Shown here one piece after another: positions 44,987-53,418 of a DNA stretch of 64,000 bases. A program made the position numbers and the translations under genes. Source of the DNA: Aurantimonas coralicida_A (lineage in GTDB: Bacteria; Pseudomonadota; Alphaproteobacteria; Rhizobiales; Rhizobiaceae); contig NZ_JAYXIH010000018.1 of assembly GCF_036016755.1 (NCBI RefSeq), positions 26,718 through 90,717 on the forward strand. Direction: 5' to 3'. The notes under the pieces were generated by a model, which saw only the letters and a list, made by a program, of their open reading frames with translations, was not told where the DNA came from and ran no database searches. The stretch's first letter is position 1. The number at the start of each line of letters is the position of its first letter.

Positions 44987-46183
44987 TCACGCCAGATCGG
45001 CGACCACCGCGTCGAGGACGAGCATACCCGCCGGCGTCGCCCGGATGCGGTCGGGTCCGAGCCGCTCGACCATGCCGTGGGCGCGCAGGTCGGCCTCGCT
45101 GTTTGCGTCGATGTCGCGGCCGCTCAGCCGGCGCCAACGAGCCAGATCGATACCCTCGGTGAGCCGCAGCCCCATCAAGAGCAACTCGTCCGCCTCCTCG
45201 TCCGGTGCCAGCAAATCGTCGACGACGGCGCCGCTGTCCCATGACTCGACCATCTTCAGCCAGGTTTCCGGCAGCGGCTCGTTGGAGATCGCGTGGCGAC
45301 CGTCCTCGCCCATCAGGCGCCCATGGGCGCCGGGTCCGACGCCAGCGTAAAGGCCGTAGCGCCAATAGGTCAGATTGTGACGGGATTCGGCGCCCGGCAC
45401 CGCATGGTTCGAGATTTCGTAGGCCGGCAGGCCGCGCGCCGCGGTCAGACGCTGGGTCGCCTCGTAGAGTTCGGCCGACAATTCGCCGTCCGGAACCTTC
45501 AGCTTGCCGGATTTGTGCAGCGCGAAAAACGGCGTGCCCTCCTCGATCGTCAATTGGTAGAGCGACAAATGATCGGCGGCGAGATCGAGCGCACGGGTCA
45601 GTTCCGCCTCCCAGGCGTCGACGGTCTGGTCGGGTCGGGCATAGATCAGGTCGAAGGACAGACGCGGGAAGATCTCGCGCGCCAGGCCGATGGCGTGCAG
45701 TGCCTGCTCCACGTCATGCAGGCGGCCGAGCAGCTTCAGGTCGCGGTCGTTCAGCGCCTGGACGCCGAGCGATACCCGGTTGACGCCGGCCGCCCGGTAG
45801 CCGCGGAAACGCTCGGCCTCGACGCTCGACGGGTTGGCCTCCAGGGTGATCTCGGCGCCGTTCGCGATGGTCCAGTTGGCGGCGACGGCGTCGAGGACCC
45901 GCGCGACCGTCGCCGGTTCCATCAGCGAGGGGGTGCCGCCGCCGAGGAAGATCGAGGTGACGGTTTGGCCGGCCGAGCGCCGTGCGGCGTCGGTCAGTTC
46001 CCGCTCGAAGGCCGCCGCGTAACGGGCCTGGTCGATCGGCCTGTGGCGAACATGGCTGTTGAAGTCGCAATAGGGGCATTTGGCCGCGCAGAACGGCCAA
46101 TGCACATAGACGCCGAAGCCGGGCTCGCGAGGCGCCGGATCGAAGGCGAGGATGTCGCCGGTTGGGCGGCTCTGCTCCGTCAT
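44987..46183 (-). CDS. hemW: Radical SAM family heme chaperone HemW
   Basis: A 398-residue radical SAM protein with the C-x3-C-x2-C cluster motif in CAAKCPYCDFNSH and FLGGGTPSLM following. It is related to coproporphyrinogen dehydrogenase but acts as a heme-delivery chaperone. The ATG overlaps the rdgB stop (ATGA). It is the last of the rph-rdgB-hemW operon before the toxin-antitoxin insertion. Confidence 0.94.
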   Translation of the reverse strand: MTEQSRPTGDILAFDPAPREPGFGVYVHWPFCAAKCPYCDFNSHVRHRPIDQARYAAAFERELTDAARRSAGQTVTSIFLGGGTPSLMEPATVARVLDAVAANWTIANGAEITLEANPSSVEAERFRGYRAAGVNRVSLGVQALNDRDLKLLGRLHDVEQALHAIGLAREIFPRLSFDLIYARPDQTVDAWEAELTRALDLAADHLSLYQLTIEEGTPFFALHKSGKLKVPDGELSAELYEATQRLTAARGLPAYEISNHAVPGAESRHNLTYWRYGLYAGVGPGAHGRLMGEDGRHAISNEPLPETWLKMVESWDSGAVVDDLLAPDEEADELLLMGLRLTEGIDLARWRRLSGRDIDANSEADLRAHGMVERLGPDRIRATPAGMLVLDAVVADLA

Positions 46184-46824
46184 TCGACTCCGAGCGCGTC
46201 GCGCGCGAATTTCTGGAACGCCCGTGCCCGGTGCGAGAGCGCCGTTGGCTGGCCGGGTTTCCAGGCATGTTTTTCCAGCGACATCATCTCGCCGAAGGTA
46301 CGGTCCTGGCCCTCAGGAAGAAAGATCGGATCGTAGCCGAAGCCGAGCGTGCCGCGCGGTGGCCAGACGATGGTGCCGTCCACTTCGCCGCGGAACAAAT
46401 GCGTCTTGCCGGACGGTCGCGCCAGACAGAGGACCGCGACGAACCGCGCCCGACGCTTGTCGGGCGTCGTTGCCCCGGCGGCCTGCAGCTTTTCCTCGAC
46501 ATTGCGCATCGCCATGGCGAAATCCCGCTCCGGTCCGCCCCAGCGCGCCGAATAGATGCCGGGATCGCCCCCGAGCGCGTCGACGACGAGGCCCGAATCG
46601 TCGGACAGCGATGCAACGCCTGTTGCCCGCATGGCCGCCAACGCCTTGATCTCGGCGTTCGCCTCGAAACTCGTGCCGGTCTCCTCCGGATCGTCGAGGT
46701 TCTGATCCTTCGCCGACGTCACGTCGAAGCCCAGGGGCTCCAGCAGTTCGCGGAACTCCCAGATCTTGCCGACATTGTGGCTGGCGACGAGAAGCGGCCC
46801 GTCATTCGGGTCGATCAGTTTCAC
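46180..46824 (-). CDS. rdgB: XTP/dITP diphosphatase
   Basis: A 214-residue Ham1-family enzyme that removes inosine and xanthosine triphosphates from the nucleotide pool. VASHNVGKIWEF, SDDSGLVVDALGG, GFGYDPIF and ALSHRARAF are all present. The GTG start overlaps the rph stop (GTGA), so it is coupled to rph upstream and hemW downstream. Confidence 0.96.
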   Translation of the reverse strand: MKLIDPNDGPLLVASHNVGKIWEFRELLEPLGFDVTSAKDQNLDDPEETGTSFEANAEIKALAAMRATGVASLSDDSGLVVDALGGDPGIYSARWGGPERDFAMAMRNVEEKLQAAGATTPDKRRARFVAVLCLARPSGKTHLFRGEVDGTIVWPPRGTLGFGYDPIFLPEGQDRTFGEMMSLEKHAWKPGQPTALSHRARAFQKFARDALGVE

Positions 46825-47546
46825 CGGGCGGCCTCGAGCACCGCGCGCTGCATCGCCACGAGGTCGCCGATGCCGTTGCGGGCCAGTCCCAGAAGGGCCA
46901 TGAACTCGGCCTCCGAGAAGGGGGTGCCCTCGGCCGTGCCCTGGATCTCGACGATGCCGCCGGTGCCGGTCATGACGAAATTGGCGTCGGTCTCGGCGGC
47001 CGAATCCTCAAGATAATCGAGGTCGAGCACCGGCGTGCCCTTGTAGATGCCGCAGGAGATCGCCGCGACATGATCCGTCAGCACCTTGTCCCGCTTGACC
47101 ATCGAGCGGGCCTCCATCCAGCCGAGACAGTCGGCGAGCGCTACGAAGCCGCCGGTGATCGCCGCCGTGCGCGTGCCGCCGTCGGCCTGGATGACGTCGC
47201 AATCGACGGTGATCGACCGTTCGCCGAGCGCTTGCAGATCGACGACCGCGCGCAGCGAGCGCCCGATCAGGCGCTGGATCTCCTGGGTGCGGCCGGATTG
47301 CTTACCGCTGGCGGCCTCGCGGCGCATGCGTTCGCCGGTGGCGCGCGGCAGCATGCCGTATTCGGCCGTCACCCAGCCCTTGCCGGAGTTCTTCAGCCAG
47401 CCGGGCACCCGCTCTTCCAGGCTCGCGGTGCACAGCACATGGGTGTCGCCGAACTTGACGAGACAGGAGCCTTCCGCGTGGCGTGAAAAATCGCGCTCGA
47501 GGCTGACGGGCCTCAACTGGTCGCCGGCGCGTTTCGATGGGCGCAT
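46821..47546 (-). CDS. rph: Ribonuclease PH
   Basis: A 241-residue phosphorolytic 3' exoribonuclease that trims tRNA precursors. MRPSKRAGDQLRPVSL starts the protein; AEYGMLPRAT, RSLRAVVDL, CDVIQADGGTRTAAI and MTGTGGIVEIQGTAE are diagnostic. ATG 47546 is chosen because the longer open frame lacks homology. It is divergent from hrcA, with 179 nt between. Confidence 0.96.
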   Translation of the reverse strand: MRPSKRAGDQLRPVSLERDFSRHAEGSCLVKFGDTHVLCTASLEERVPGWLKNSGKGWVTAEYGMLPRATGERMRREAASGKQSGRTQEIQRLIGRSLRAVVDLQALGERSITVDCDVIQADGGTRTAAITGGFVALADCLGWMEARSMVKRDKVLTDHVAAISCGIYKGTPVLDLDYLEDSAAETDANFVMTGTGGIVEIQGTAEGTPFSEAEFMALLGLARNGIGDLVAMQRAVLEAAR

Positions 47547-47666
47547 GATGCCGTCCTGAATAATAGTCTTTGAAAGAAGGCGAATAACCGCCACGGGTTG
47601 TGTCGGGCTTGTATCGGCCATGCGGCGAGGCGGCAAGCCGGGCTCATCGAGAGCGCGGCATTGCGG

Positions 47667-47695
47667 CTTGGCTCCGCCGGCCGGGACACCTATAG
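47667..47695 (+). promoter_or_regulatory. RpoH-like promoter for hrcA-grpE
   Basis: CTTG at 47667-47670 and CCTATAG at 47689-47695, separated by 18 bases, resemble the alphaproteobacterial heat-shock sigma factor consensus. The -10-like box lies about 30 nt upstream of the hrcA ATG. No CIRCE inverted repeat was found in this interval, so heat control by RpoH rather than HrcA autoregulation is suggested. This is a pattern match only. Confidence 0.4.
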
Positions 47696-47725
47696 TTAGA
47701 TCGTGCCCGAAGCGAACACCCAATC

Positions 47726-48838
47726 ATGACCGAATTCCGCTTGCCAGTCAGCGACTTGGTCGCCGCAACCCCACTGGGTCTCGACGAGCGGACGCGTGAC
47801 ATCTTCCGGCTGATCGTCGAGAGCTATCTGGACATCGGCGAGCCGGTCGGCTCGCGGATGTTGTCGAAGCTCTTGAGCAACGCGCTGTCGCCGGCCTCGA
47901 TCCGCAACGTCATGAGCGATCTGGAGGCGCTCGGCCTCATCTACGCCCCGCATGTCAGCGCCGGCCGGCTGCCGACGGAGCTCGGCCTGCGGTTTTTCGT
48001 CGACGCGTTTCTGGAGGTCGGCGATCTCGGCGCCTCCGAGCGTGAGGAGATCGAGGAGAAGGTGCGGCTGTCGGGCGACGGAAGGCCCTTCGATTCGCTG
48101 CTGACCGAGGCGAGCAATCTCTTGTCCGGCCTGTCGCGCGGCGCCGGCATCGTGCTGACCGCCAAATCCGATCTGCGGCTCAAGCATATCGAGTTCATCC
48201 GGCTGGAGCCGACCAAGGCGCTGGCGGTGCTGGTCGGCGCCAATGGCGAGGTCGAGAACCGCATCCTCGACCTTCCGGCCGGGATCACCGCGTCGCAGCT
48301 CGTCGAGGCCGGCAATTTCCTCAACGCCCATGTCGTCGGCCGCACGCTCGGCGAGGCCAGCGAGCGCATCGCCCGGCTGAAGGATGAGACGGCGAACGCC
48401 CTCGACGTCCTGTCGCGCGAGCTCGTCGACAAGGGCCTCGCCGTCTGGTCTGGCGCCTCCGCCGACCAGCCGGCGCGGCTGATCGTGCGTGGCCGGGCCA
48501 ACCTTCTGGAAAATGTCACGGCGGCCGAGGATCTGGACCGCCTGCGCCTCTTGTTCGACGATCTGGAGACCAAGAGCGGCATCATCGAGCTGCTTGGCCT
48601 CGCCGAAACCGGCAACGGCGTGCGCATCTTCATCGGCTCGGAGAACAAGCTGTTTTCGCTGTCCGGTTCGTCGCTGGTCGTCGCGCCCTACAGGGGTGGC
48701 ACGGAAAACGTCATCGGCGCGGTCGGCGTCATCGGCCCGACCCGGCTCAACTACAAGCGCATCGTGCCGATGGTCGACTATACCGCGCGTATCGTCTCCC
48801 GACTGCTCGCCAAGGGCTCTGCCGCGCGCGAGGCTTGA
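47726..48838 (+). CDS. hrcA: Heat-inducible transcription repressor HrcA
   Basis: A 370-residue repressor that binds CIRCE operators of groE-type genes. The N-terminal winged helix includes VESYLDIGEPVGSRMLSK and ASIRNVMSDLEALGLIYAPHVSAGR; a GAF-like and dimerisation region follows to KRIVPMVDYTARI. It is followed by grpE after 124 nt on the same strand, a standard pair. Confidence 0.96.
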   Translation: MTEFRLPVSDLVAATPLGLDERTRDIFRLIVESYLDIGEPVGSRMLSKLLSNALSPASIRNVMSDLEALGLIYAPHVSAGRLPTELGLRFFVDAFLEVGDLGASEREEIEEKVRLSGDGRPFDSLLTEASNLLSGLSRGAGIVLTAKSDLRLKHIEFIRLEPTKALAVLVGANGEVENRILDLPAGITASQLVEAGNFLNAHVVGRTLGEASERIARLKDETANALDVLSRELVDKGLAVWSGASADQPARLIVRGRANLLENVTAAEDLDRLRLLFDDLETKSGIIELLGLAETGNGVRIFIGSENKLFSLSGSSLVVAPYRGGTENVIGAVGVIGPTRLNYKRIVPMVDYTARIVSRLLAKGSAAREA

Positions 48839-48962
48839 TTTCTGCGCCCGTCAATTCGATATGCGGCCTCGATAATGATTTTCCGCCGCAATCCGCGCTC
48901 GCCCTCCCACGAGCCGAAGAGAAGCGTGTTGCGGCGCGCGACTGAGATGAGGTGAAGGACGG

Positions 48963-49685
48963 ATGGCAAGCGAGAAAGACAGGCGCACTCAGGGTGTCTA
49001 CCGCAGCGAGGCGGCGGAAGCGGCGGCGGCCGACAGAGCGGCGATGGCGGACGCCGAGCGCGCCGCGGCCAACGCCAACGCCGATGACGAGTTCGCCGCG
49101 GATGCCGCGAGCGGCTTTGCCGATGCGGATGCGGCGGCCGACGCCGATGCCGCCCGCATCGCCGATCTCGAGGCCGAGAACGCCGACGTCAAGGACCGCC
49201 TGTTGCGGCTGGCCGCCGACATGGAAAATCTGCGCCGGCGCACCGAGCGCGAGATCAAGGACGCGCGCACCTACGCCGTCACCAGCTTCGCCCGCGAGAT
49301 GCTGTCGGTCGCCGATAATCTGCGCCGCGCCATCGAGGCGGTTCCGGCCGAGGCCAAGGAACACGGCGACGATGGCCTCAACGCCCTGATTGACGGCATC
49401 GAGGTGACCGAGCGCGGGCTGCTCGGCACATTGGAAAAGCATGGCGTGAAGAAGCTCGATCCCGAGGGCCAGCGCTTCGATCCGCATTTCCATCAGGCGA
49501 TGTTCGAGGTGCCCAATCCCGAGGTCCCCAACAACACCGTCGTCCAGGTGGTGCAGGCGGGTTATGCGATCGGCGACCGGGTGCTGCGGCCGGCGATGGT
49601 CGGCGTCGCCAAGGGCGGGCCGAAGCAGGGCCAGCCGAAGCCGGACGAGACGACCGAGGCCGGCACCACCGGCAACGCGGCGTAA
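48963..49685 (+). CDS. grpE: Nucleotide exchange factor GrpE
   Basis: A 240-residue cochaperone of DnaK that releases ADP. The first 80 residues are a low-complexity Ala/Asp/Glu-rich extension, unusually long, followed by the coiled coil (RLLRLAADMENLRRRTEREI) and the beta-wing ending VVQAGYAIGDRVLRPAMVGVAKG. GAAGGA lies a few nucleotides upstream of the ATG. It converges on folD with only 10 nt between. Confidence 0.95.
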   Translation: MASEKDRRTQGVYRSEAAEAAAADRAAMADAERAAANANADDEFAADAASGFADADAAADADAARIADLEAENADVKDRLLRLAADMENLRRRTEREIKDARTYAVTSFAREMLSVADNLRRAIEAVPAEAKEHGDDGLNALIDGIEVTERGLLGTLEKHGVKKLDPEGQRFDPHFHQAMFEVPNPEVPNNTVVQVVQAGYAIGDRVLRPAMVGVAKGGPKQGQPKPDETTEAGTTGNAA

Positions 49686-49695
49686 TCAGCCGGCT

Positions 49696-50628
49696 TCAAA
49701 ATACCGGCGGCGTTTTGCCGGCCGCGCGGTAGGCCGCCGTCAGCGTGTTGGCCATCAGCATGGCGATTGTCATCGGCCCGACGCCGCCCGGCACCGGCGT
49801 GACCGCTGCGGCCGTTTCGGCGGCAGAGGCAAAGGCGACGTCGCCGACGAGGCGCGTCTTCGGCTTGCCGTCGTCACCGAGGCCCTTTTCCGGCGCGGCG
49901 ATCCGGTTGATGCCGACGTCGATGACGACGGCGCCCGCCTTCACATAATCGCCGGTGATCATCTCGGGCCGCCCGACGGCCGCGACCAGAATGTCCGCGC
50001 CCCGGCAGACGGCGGCTAGATCGGCCGTGCGCGAATGAGCGATGGTCACCGTCGCATTGGCGGCGAGCAGCAGCTGCGCCATCGGCTTGCCGACGATGTT
50101 GGAGCGGCCGACGACGACGGCCGTCTTGCCCGACAGGTCGTCGCCGAGGACGTCGCGGATCAGGATCATCGAGCCGGCCGGCGTGCAGGGCACGAAGGCC
50201 GTGTCGAGGGCGCCGGTCGAGAGGCGGCCGACATTGACGAGGCCGAAGCCGTCGACATCCTTGTCCGGCGCGATCGCCTGGATCACCTTGGCCTCGTCGA
50301 TCTGATCGGGGAGCGGCAATTGCACCAGAATGCCGTGGATGGTCGGGTCGGCATTGAGCTCGCGGATCTTGCCGAGCAGCGCGGTTTCGCCGGTCTCGGC
50401 GCCCAGCACATGCTTGACCGACTTGAAGCCGCATTCGTTGGCGGTCCGCGCCTTGGAGCCGACATAGACCTGGCTGGCCGGGTCCTCGCCGACGATGACG
50501 ACGGCCAGCCCCGGCTCCATGCCGGTCTCGGTGGTGAGCGCGCCGGCTCCACGCTTCACCTCCTCGATGATCCGCGCCGCGCGCGCCTTGCCGTCGATCC
50601 GCTGTGCCGTCATGTCCGCCGTTCCCAT
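49696..50628 (-). CDS. folD: Bifunctional methylenetetrahydrofolate dehydrogenase / cyclohydrolase
   Basis: A 310-residue enzyme that interconverts methylene-, methenyl- and formyl-tetrahydrofolate. VGEDPASQVYVGSKAR carries the catalytic Tyr and Lys, GILVQLPLP and the PVPGGVGPMTIAMLM signature are present, and VVGRSNIVGKPMA forms the nucleotide site. Starts at 50628 or 50613 are both possible. The 5' part and upstream DNA of this gene (50485-50700) recur, degenerate, at 53136-53345. Confidence 0.95.
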   Translation of the reverse strand: MGTADMTAQRIDGKARAARIIEEVKRGAGALTTETGMEPGLAVVIVGEDPASQVYVGSKARTANECGFKSVKHVLGAETGETALLGKIRELNADPTIHGILVQLPLPDQIDEAKVIQAIAPDKDVDGFGLVNVGRLSTGALDTAFVPCTPAGSMILIRDVLGDDLSGKTAVVVGRSNIVGKPMAQLLLAANATVTIAHSRTADLAAVCRGADILVAAVGRPEMITGDYVKAGAVVIDVGINRIAAPEKGLGDDGKPKTRLVGDVAFASAAETAAAVTPVPGGVGPMTIAMLMANTLTAAYRAAGKTPPVF

Positions 50629-50703
50629 GAGTGCCGTTGTCGGGAGGTTCTTAGGCCAGTTGGAGGGTGTGGGGAAAGGGGCGGCGGAAAGCGGCGATCG
50701 CCA

Positions 50704-51873
50704 TCAACCCATGCGCGCGGCGATCGCCCGGCCGGCGGCGACGCCCGAGGACCAGGCCCACTGGAAATTGTAGCCGCCGAGCCAGCCGGTCACGTCGACG
50801 GCTTCGCCGATGGCGTAGAGGCCCGGAACACGGCGCGCCTCCATGGTTTTCGAGGAGAGTTCCGCCGTGTCGATGCCGCCCGCCGTCACTTCCGCCTTGG
50901 CAAAACCTTCGGTTCCCGTCGGGCGGAAGGTCAGCCGGGTCAAGGTTTCGGCCGCGTGATCGAGCTCGGCATCCGCGATGTTGCCGAGCTCCCTGGCGAT
51001 GTCGATGCGGGCGGCGAGGGCCTCGGCCAGCCGGTTCGGAAGCCGCTCGGCCAGAGCCGCTTTCATATGCGCGCGCGGCATCCGCCGTTTCGCGCCGCGC
51101 AGCATCTCGGCGGCGTCCGCGATGAGGGTGAGCGCGATGCTCTCTCCCGGTTTCCAGTAGGAGGATATCTGCAGGATCGCCGGCCCCGAAAGCCCTTTGT
51201 GGGTGAACAGCGCGGCCTCCTCGAAGGACCTGTCGCCAACGCGCGCCACGGCCGGGCAGGACACCCCCGAAATCTCGCGAAACAGCATCTCGTCCGGGCC
51301 GAGGGTCAACGGCACGAGCGCCGGACGCGGCGTGACGACAGTAAGGCCGAAGCGCCTGGCGATCTCATAGGCCTTGCCCGTCGCGCCCATTTTCGGGATC
51401 GAGGGGCCACCCGTCGCGACGACCAGTTGCGGCGCCGTCGCATTGGCCACCCGGAAGCGCCCGTCGGCGTGGCCGATCTCGCCGATATCCGTGGACAGCC
51501 GGATCTCGACGCCGCCGCGCTGGCATTCGCCGAGTAGCATGTCCACGATCTGCCGCGCGGACCCGTCGCAGAACAGCTGTCCGAGGGTCTTTTCGTGCCA
51601 GGCGATGCCGTGCTGCTCGACCAGCGCGAGGAAATCCCACTGGGTATAGCGGCTGAGCGCGGATTTGGCGAAATGCGGGTTCTCGGAGAGGAAGCACGCG
51701 GGCTCCGTCTCCCGGTTGGTGAAATTGCACCGTCCCCCGCCCGAGATCAGGATCTTCTTGCCCGGCTTGTCCGCATGATCGATGACGCAAATCCGCGCGC
51801 CGGCCTGCCCCGCCGTCGCCGCGGCCAGGAGACCCGCGCCGCCCGCGCCGAGGATGATCGCATCGTAGTCCAT
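50704..51873 (-). CDS. NAD(P)/FAD-dependent oxidoreductase, HI0933/YhiN family
   Basis: A 389-residue flavoprotein. GAGGAGLLAAATAGQAG near the N-terminus binds FAD, GGGRCNFTNRE follows, and the C-terminus has the second FAD motif GLYAIGEAVDVTGWLGGYNFQWAWSSG. The family (BaiN/YhiN) includes a bile-acid dehydroxylation reductase, but most members are uncharacterised. It follows a large AT-richer insertion (51966 on) that holds a degenerate copy of its own first 47 codons. Confidence 0.9.
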   Translation of the reverse strand: MDYDAIILGAGGAGLLAAATAGQAGARICVIDHADKPGKKILISGGGRCNFTNRETEPACFLSENPHFAKSALSRYTQWDFLALVEQHGIAWHEKTLGQLFCDGSARQIVDMLLGECQRGGVEIRLSTDIGEIGHADGRFRVANATAPQLVVATGGPSIPKMGATGKAYEIARRFGLTVVTPRPALVPLTLGPDEMLFREISGVSCPAVARVGDRSFEEAALFTHKGLSGPAILQISSYWKPGESIALTLIADAAEMLRGAKRRMPRAHMKAALAERLPNRLAEALAARIDIARELGNIADAELDHAAETLTRLTFRPTGTEGFAKAEVTAGGIDTAELSSKTMEARRVPGLYAIGEAVDVTGWLGGYNFQWAWSSGVAAGRAIAARMG

Positions 51874-52127
51874 GTCGGCCTTTTACTGTGGCGCGATGAC
51901 GGCGTGAAGCGCGCGAGCGCCTGGTTGTCGGGCTCCATCTATGGCGTCGCAGGCTCTGTCGCGTTTGGGGAGGGAAGGGCCGAGGTAGAAAGACAGGGAA
52001 ACGGCGGGGCGGTTCGGTGACGCACTTGAATTCGACGTTTCGCAGAAATATGGTATCGTTTAAATATTTTATACTCAACGCGGCGCCGATTAATTCGGCC
52101 GCGAGGAAAGCTAGGTGAGGAAAAAGC

Positions 52128-52631
52128 ATGGGTATGAATGGTATAATAAAGGTATGTTTTGTTGGGGCTTTTCTGACTTATTCATCTGGAGGCGCTTGGG
52201 CAGCAAACCTTAACGCCGACTGCGATGGCAGCGGCGTATTCGACGAACTCCAACTTGAAACCATCCGTGGGGCCGTCAGCCCAGCGGGCCTAAATCCTAG
52301 ATCACAACTTTCTCTGACGCTCTACGATGTTTTCGTGGGCGAGCCCGTGAGTCGTCCGGCATTCGTCGCAATTCTGGTGGAATCCCATGATGGACGGGAC
52401 TGTTATCTCTTAGAAGATGTTGCATCATCCTCTGGCGGTCTGGGTGAAGGCTTCGGCGACGCTATGGTAGAGCAGGCGTTTGCCTTCCGGAACGAGCAGG
52501 AAAACCACACGCAACTATTCATTCCAGTTCGCGACTACACCTTTGCAAGCGGCGACGAAACCTACGATCCCCGCTTTGTTGAAATCATCGTCACAGGTGA
52601 AGATGATCTGTCACTTTCAGTAGCTAAATAA
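52128..52631 (+). CDS. Orphan exported protein of unknown function
   Basis: A 167-residue protein with a signal peptide: hydrophobic about residues 6-24, cleavage near AWA|ANLN. The mature chain is acidic, starts NADCDGSGVF and has a second Cys (RDCYLL), possibly a disulphide pair. GAGGAAAAAGC precedes the ATG. Composition is clearly AT-richer than the surroundings and codon use differs, consistent with foreign origin. No family is recognised. It lies between the flavoprotein gene and an IS3-type transposase fragment. The upstream 51966-52127 is AT-rich and without a gene. Confidence 0.6.
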   Translation: MGMNGIIKVCFVGAFLTYSSGGAWAANLNADCDGSGVFDELQLETIRGAVSPAGLNPRSQLSLTLYDVFVGEPVSRPAFVAILVESHDGRDCYLLEDVASSSGGLGEGFGDAMVEQAFAFRNEQENHTQLFIPVRDYTFASGDETYDPRFVEIIVTGEDDLSLSVAK

Positions 52632-52652
52632 TATACGCTGAGGCAGCTGGGC

Positions 52653-52861
52653 GCTGTCTGCAGCGGTCATTGAAGTACGGGCGCGTCTATCTCCATGCCT
52701 GGTCCGGCGGGCTTGAGGCGCGCGCTGGCATCGGGCAGTGGATCACGCTCTACCGCCAGCGCCGTCCTCACTCTGCCTTCGGCGGACGAACGCCGCACGC
52801 TGCATTCCATCCAACCATCAACCAGCAGCGAACGGACCAGCAGATCCCGGCGGTAGTCTAA
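52653..52861 (+). mobile_element. IS3-family transposase (OrfB) 3' fragment
   Basis: About 69 codons. KYGRVYLHAWSGGLEARAGIGQWI followed by LYRQRRPHSAFGGRTPHAA matches the C-terminal end of IS3-family (IS407-like) OrfB integrase-type transposases, including the usual RRPH and GGRTP motifs. The upstream catalytic part is absent, so it is a dead remnant. Its 3' end abuts the degenerate flavoprotein copy at about 52868. It marks past transposition at this insertion. Confidence 0.8.
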
Positions 52862-52867
52862 AGCGGC

Positions 52868-53009
52868 GCCCGCCGCCCGAGATCAGGATCTTCTTGCCCG
52901 GCCTGTCCGCATGATCGATGACGCAGATCCGCGCGCCGGCCTTGCCCGCCGTCGCCGCGGCCAGGAGACCCGCGCCGCCCGCGCCGAGAATGATCGCGTC
53001 GTAGTCCAT
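52868..53009 (-). pseudogene. Degenerate 5' fragment of the YhiN-family flavoprotein gene
   Basis: The first 47 codons of the flavoprotein at 50704-51873 recur here (MDYDAIILGAGGAGLLAAAT, with substitutions such as Gln to Lys and Lys to Arg), then the frame is lost. The match extends past the start codon into upstream DNA (52870-53094 against 51733-51965), so it is a segmental copy. The many point differences suggest an old event. Not expected to make a functional protein. Confidence 0.85.
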
Positions 53010-53135
53010 GCCGGCCTTCTACCGTGGAGTGACAACGGCGTGAAGCGCGCGATAGCCCGGACCCGATTTATGGCGTCGCATGCTCTGTCGCATGCGTGCG
53101 CGGCGAGCTTGGCGGCCTCACGGCCACGCAGCCCT

Positions 53136-53279
53136 GGCCAACGATGGCGACGGCCAGCCCCCGGGCTCCATGCCGGCCCATATGGTGAGCGCGCCGGCCG
53201 CGCGCTTCAACTCGTCGATGATCCACGCCGCCCGCGCCTTGCCGTCGATCTTTTCCGCCGTCATGCCCGCCGTTCCCAT
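53136..53279 (-). pseudogene. Degenerate 5' fragment of folD
   Basis: About 48 codons resembling the folD N-terminus (MGTAGMTAEKIDGKARAAWI) with many changes; the rest of folD is absent. The match continues upstream of the start (53136-53345 against 50485-50700), including the folD-flavoprotein intergenic DNA. The order of the two copies is reversed relative to the originals. 53346-53418 holds nothing recognisable. Confidence 0.82.
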
Positions 53280-53418
53280 GAGTGCTGGTGGCGGATGGGT
53301 TCTTAGGGCAGAGGAAGGGGGCGGTGCGTGGAAGAGGCACACGATGGCGTAACGCAATAGATTATGACGCAAGCACGTTGCGAGGGCGCGAAGTGAGGGT
53401 GTGGAGACTGGAAAAATT

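Noticed and set aside
47547..47725. Possible CIRCE operator upstream of hrcA
   Set aside because: No TTAGCACTC-N9-GAGTGCTAA-like inverted repeat was found in this interval.
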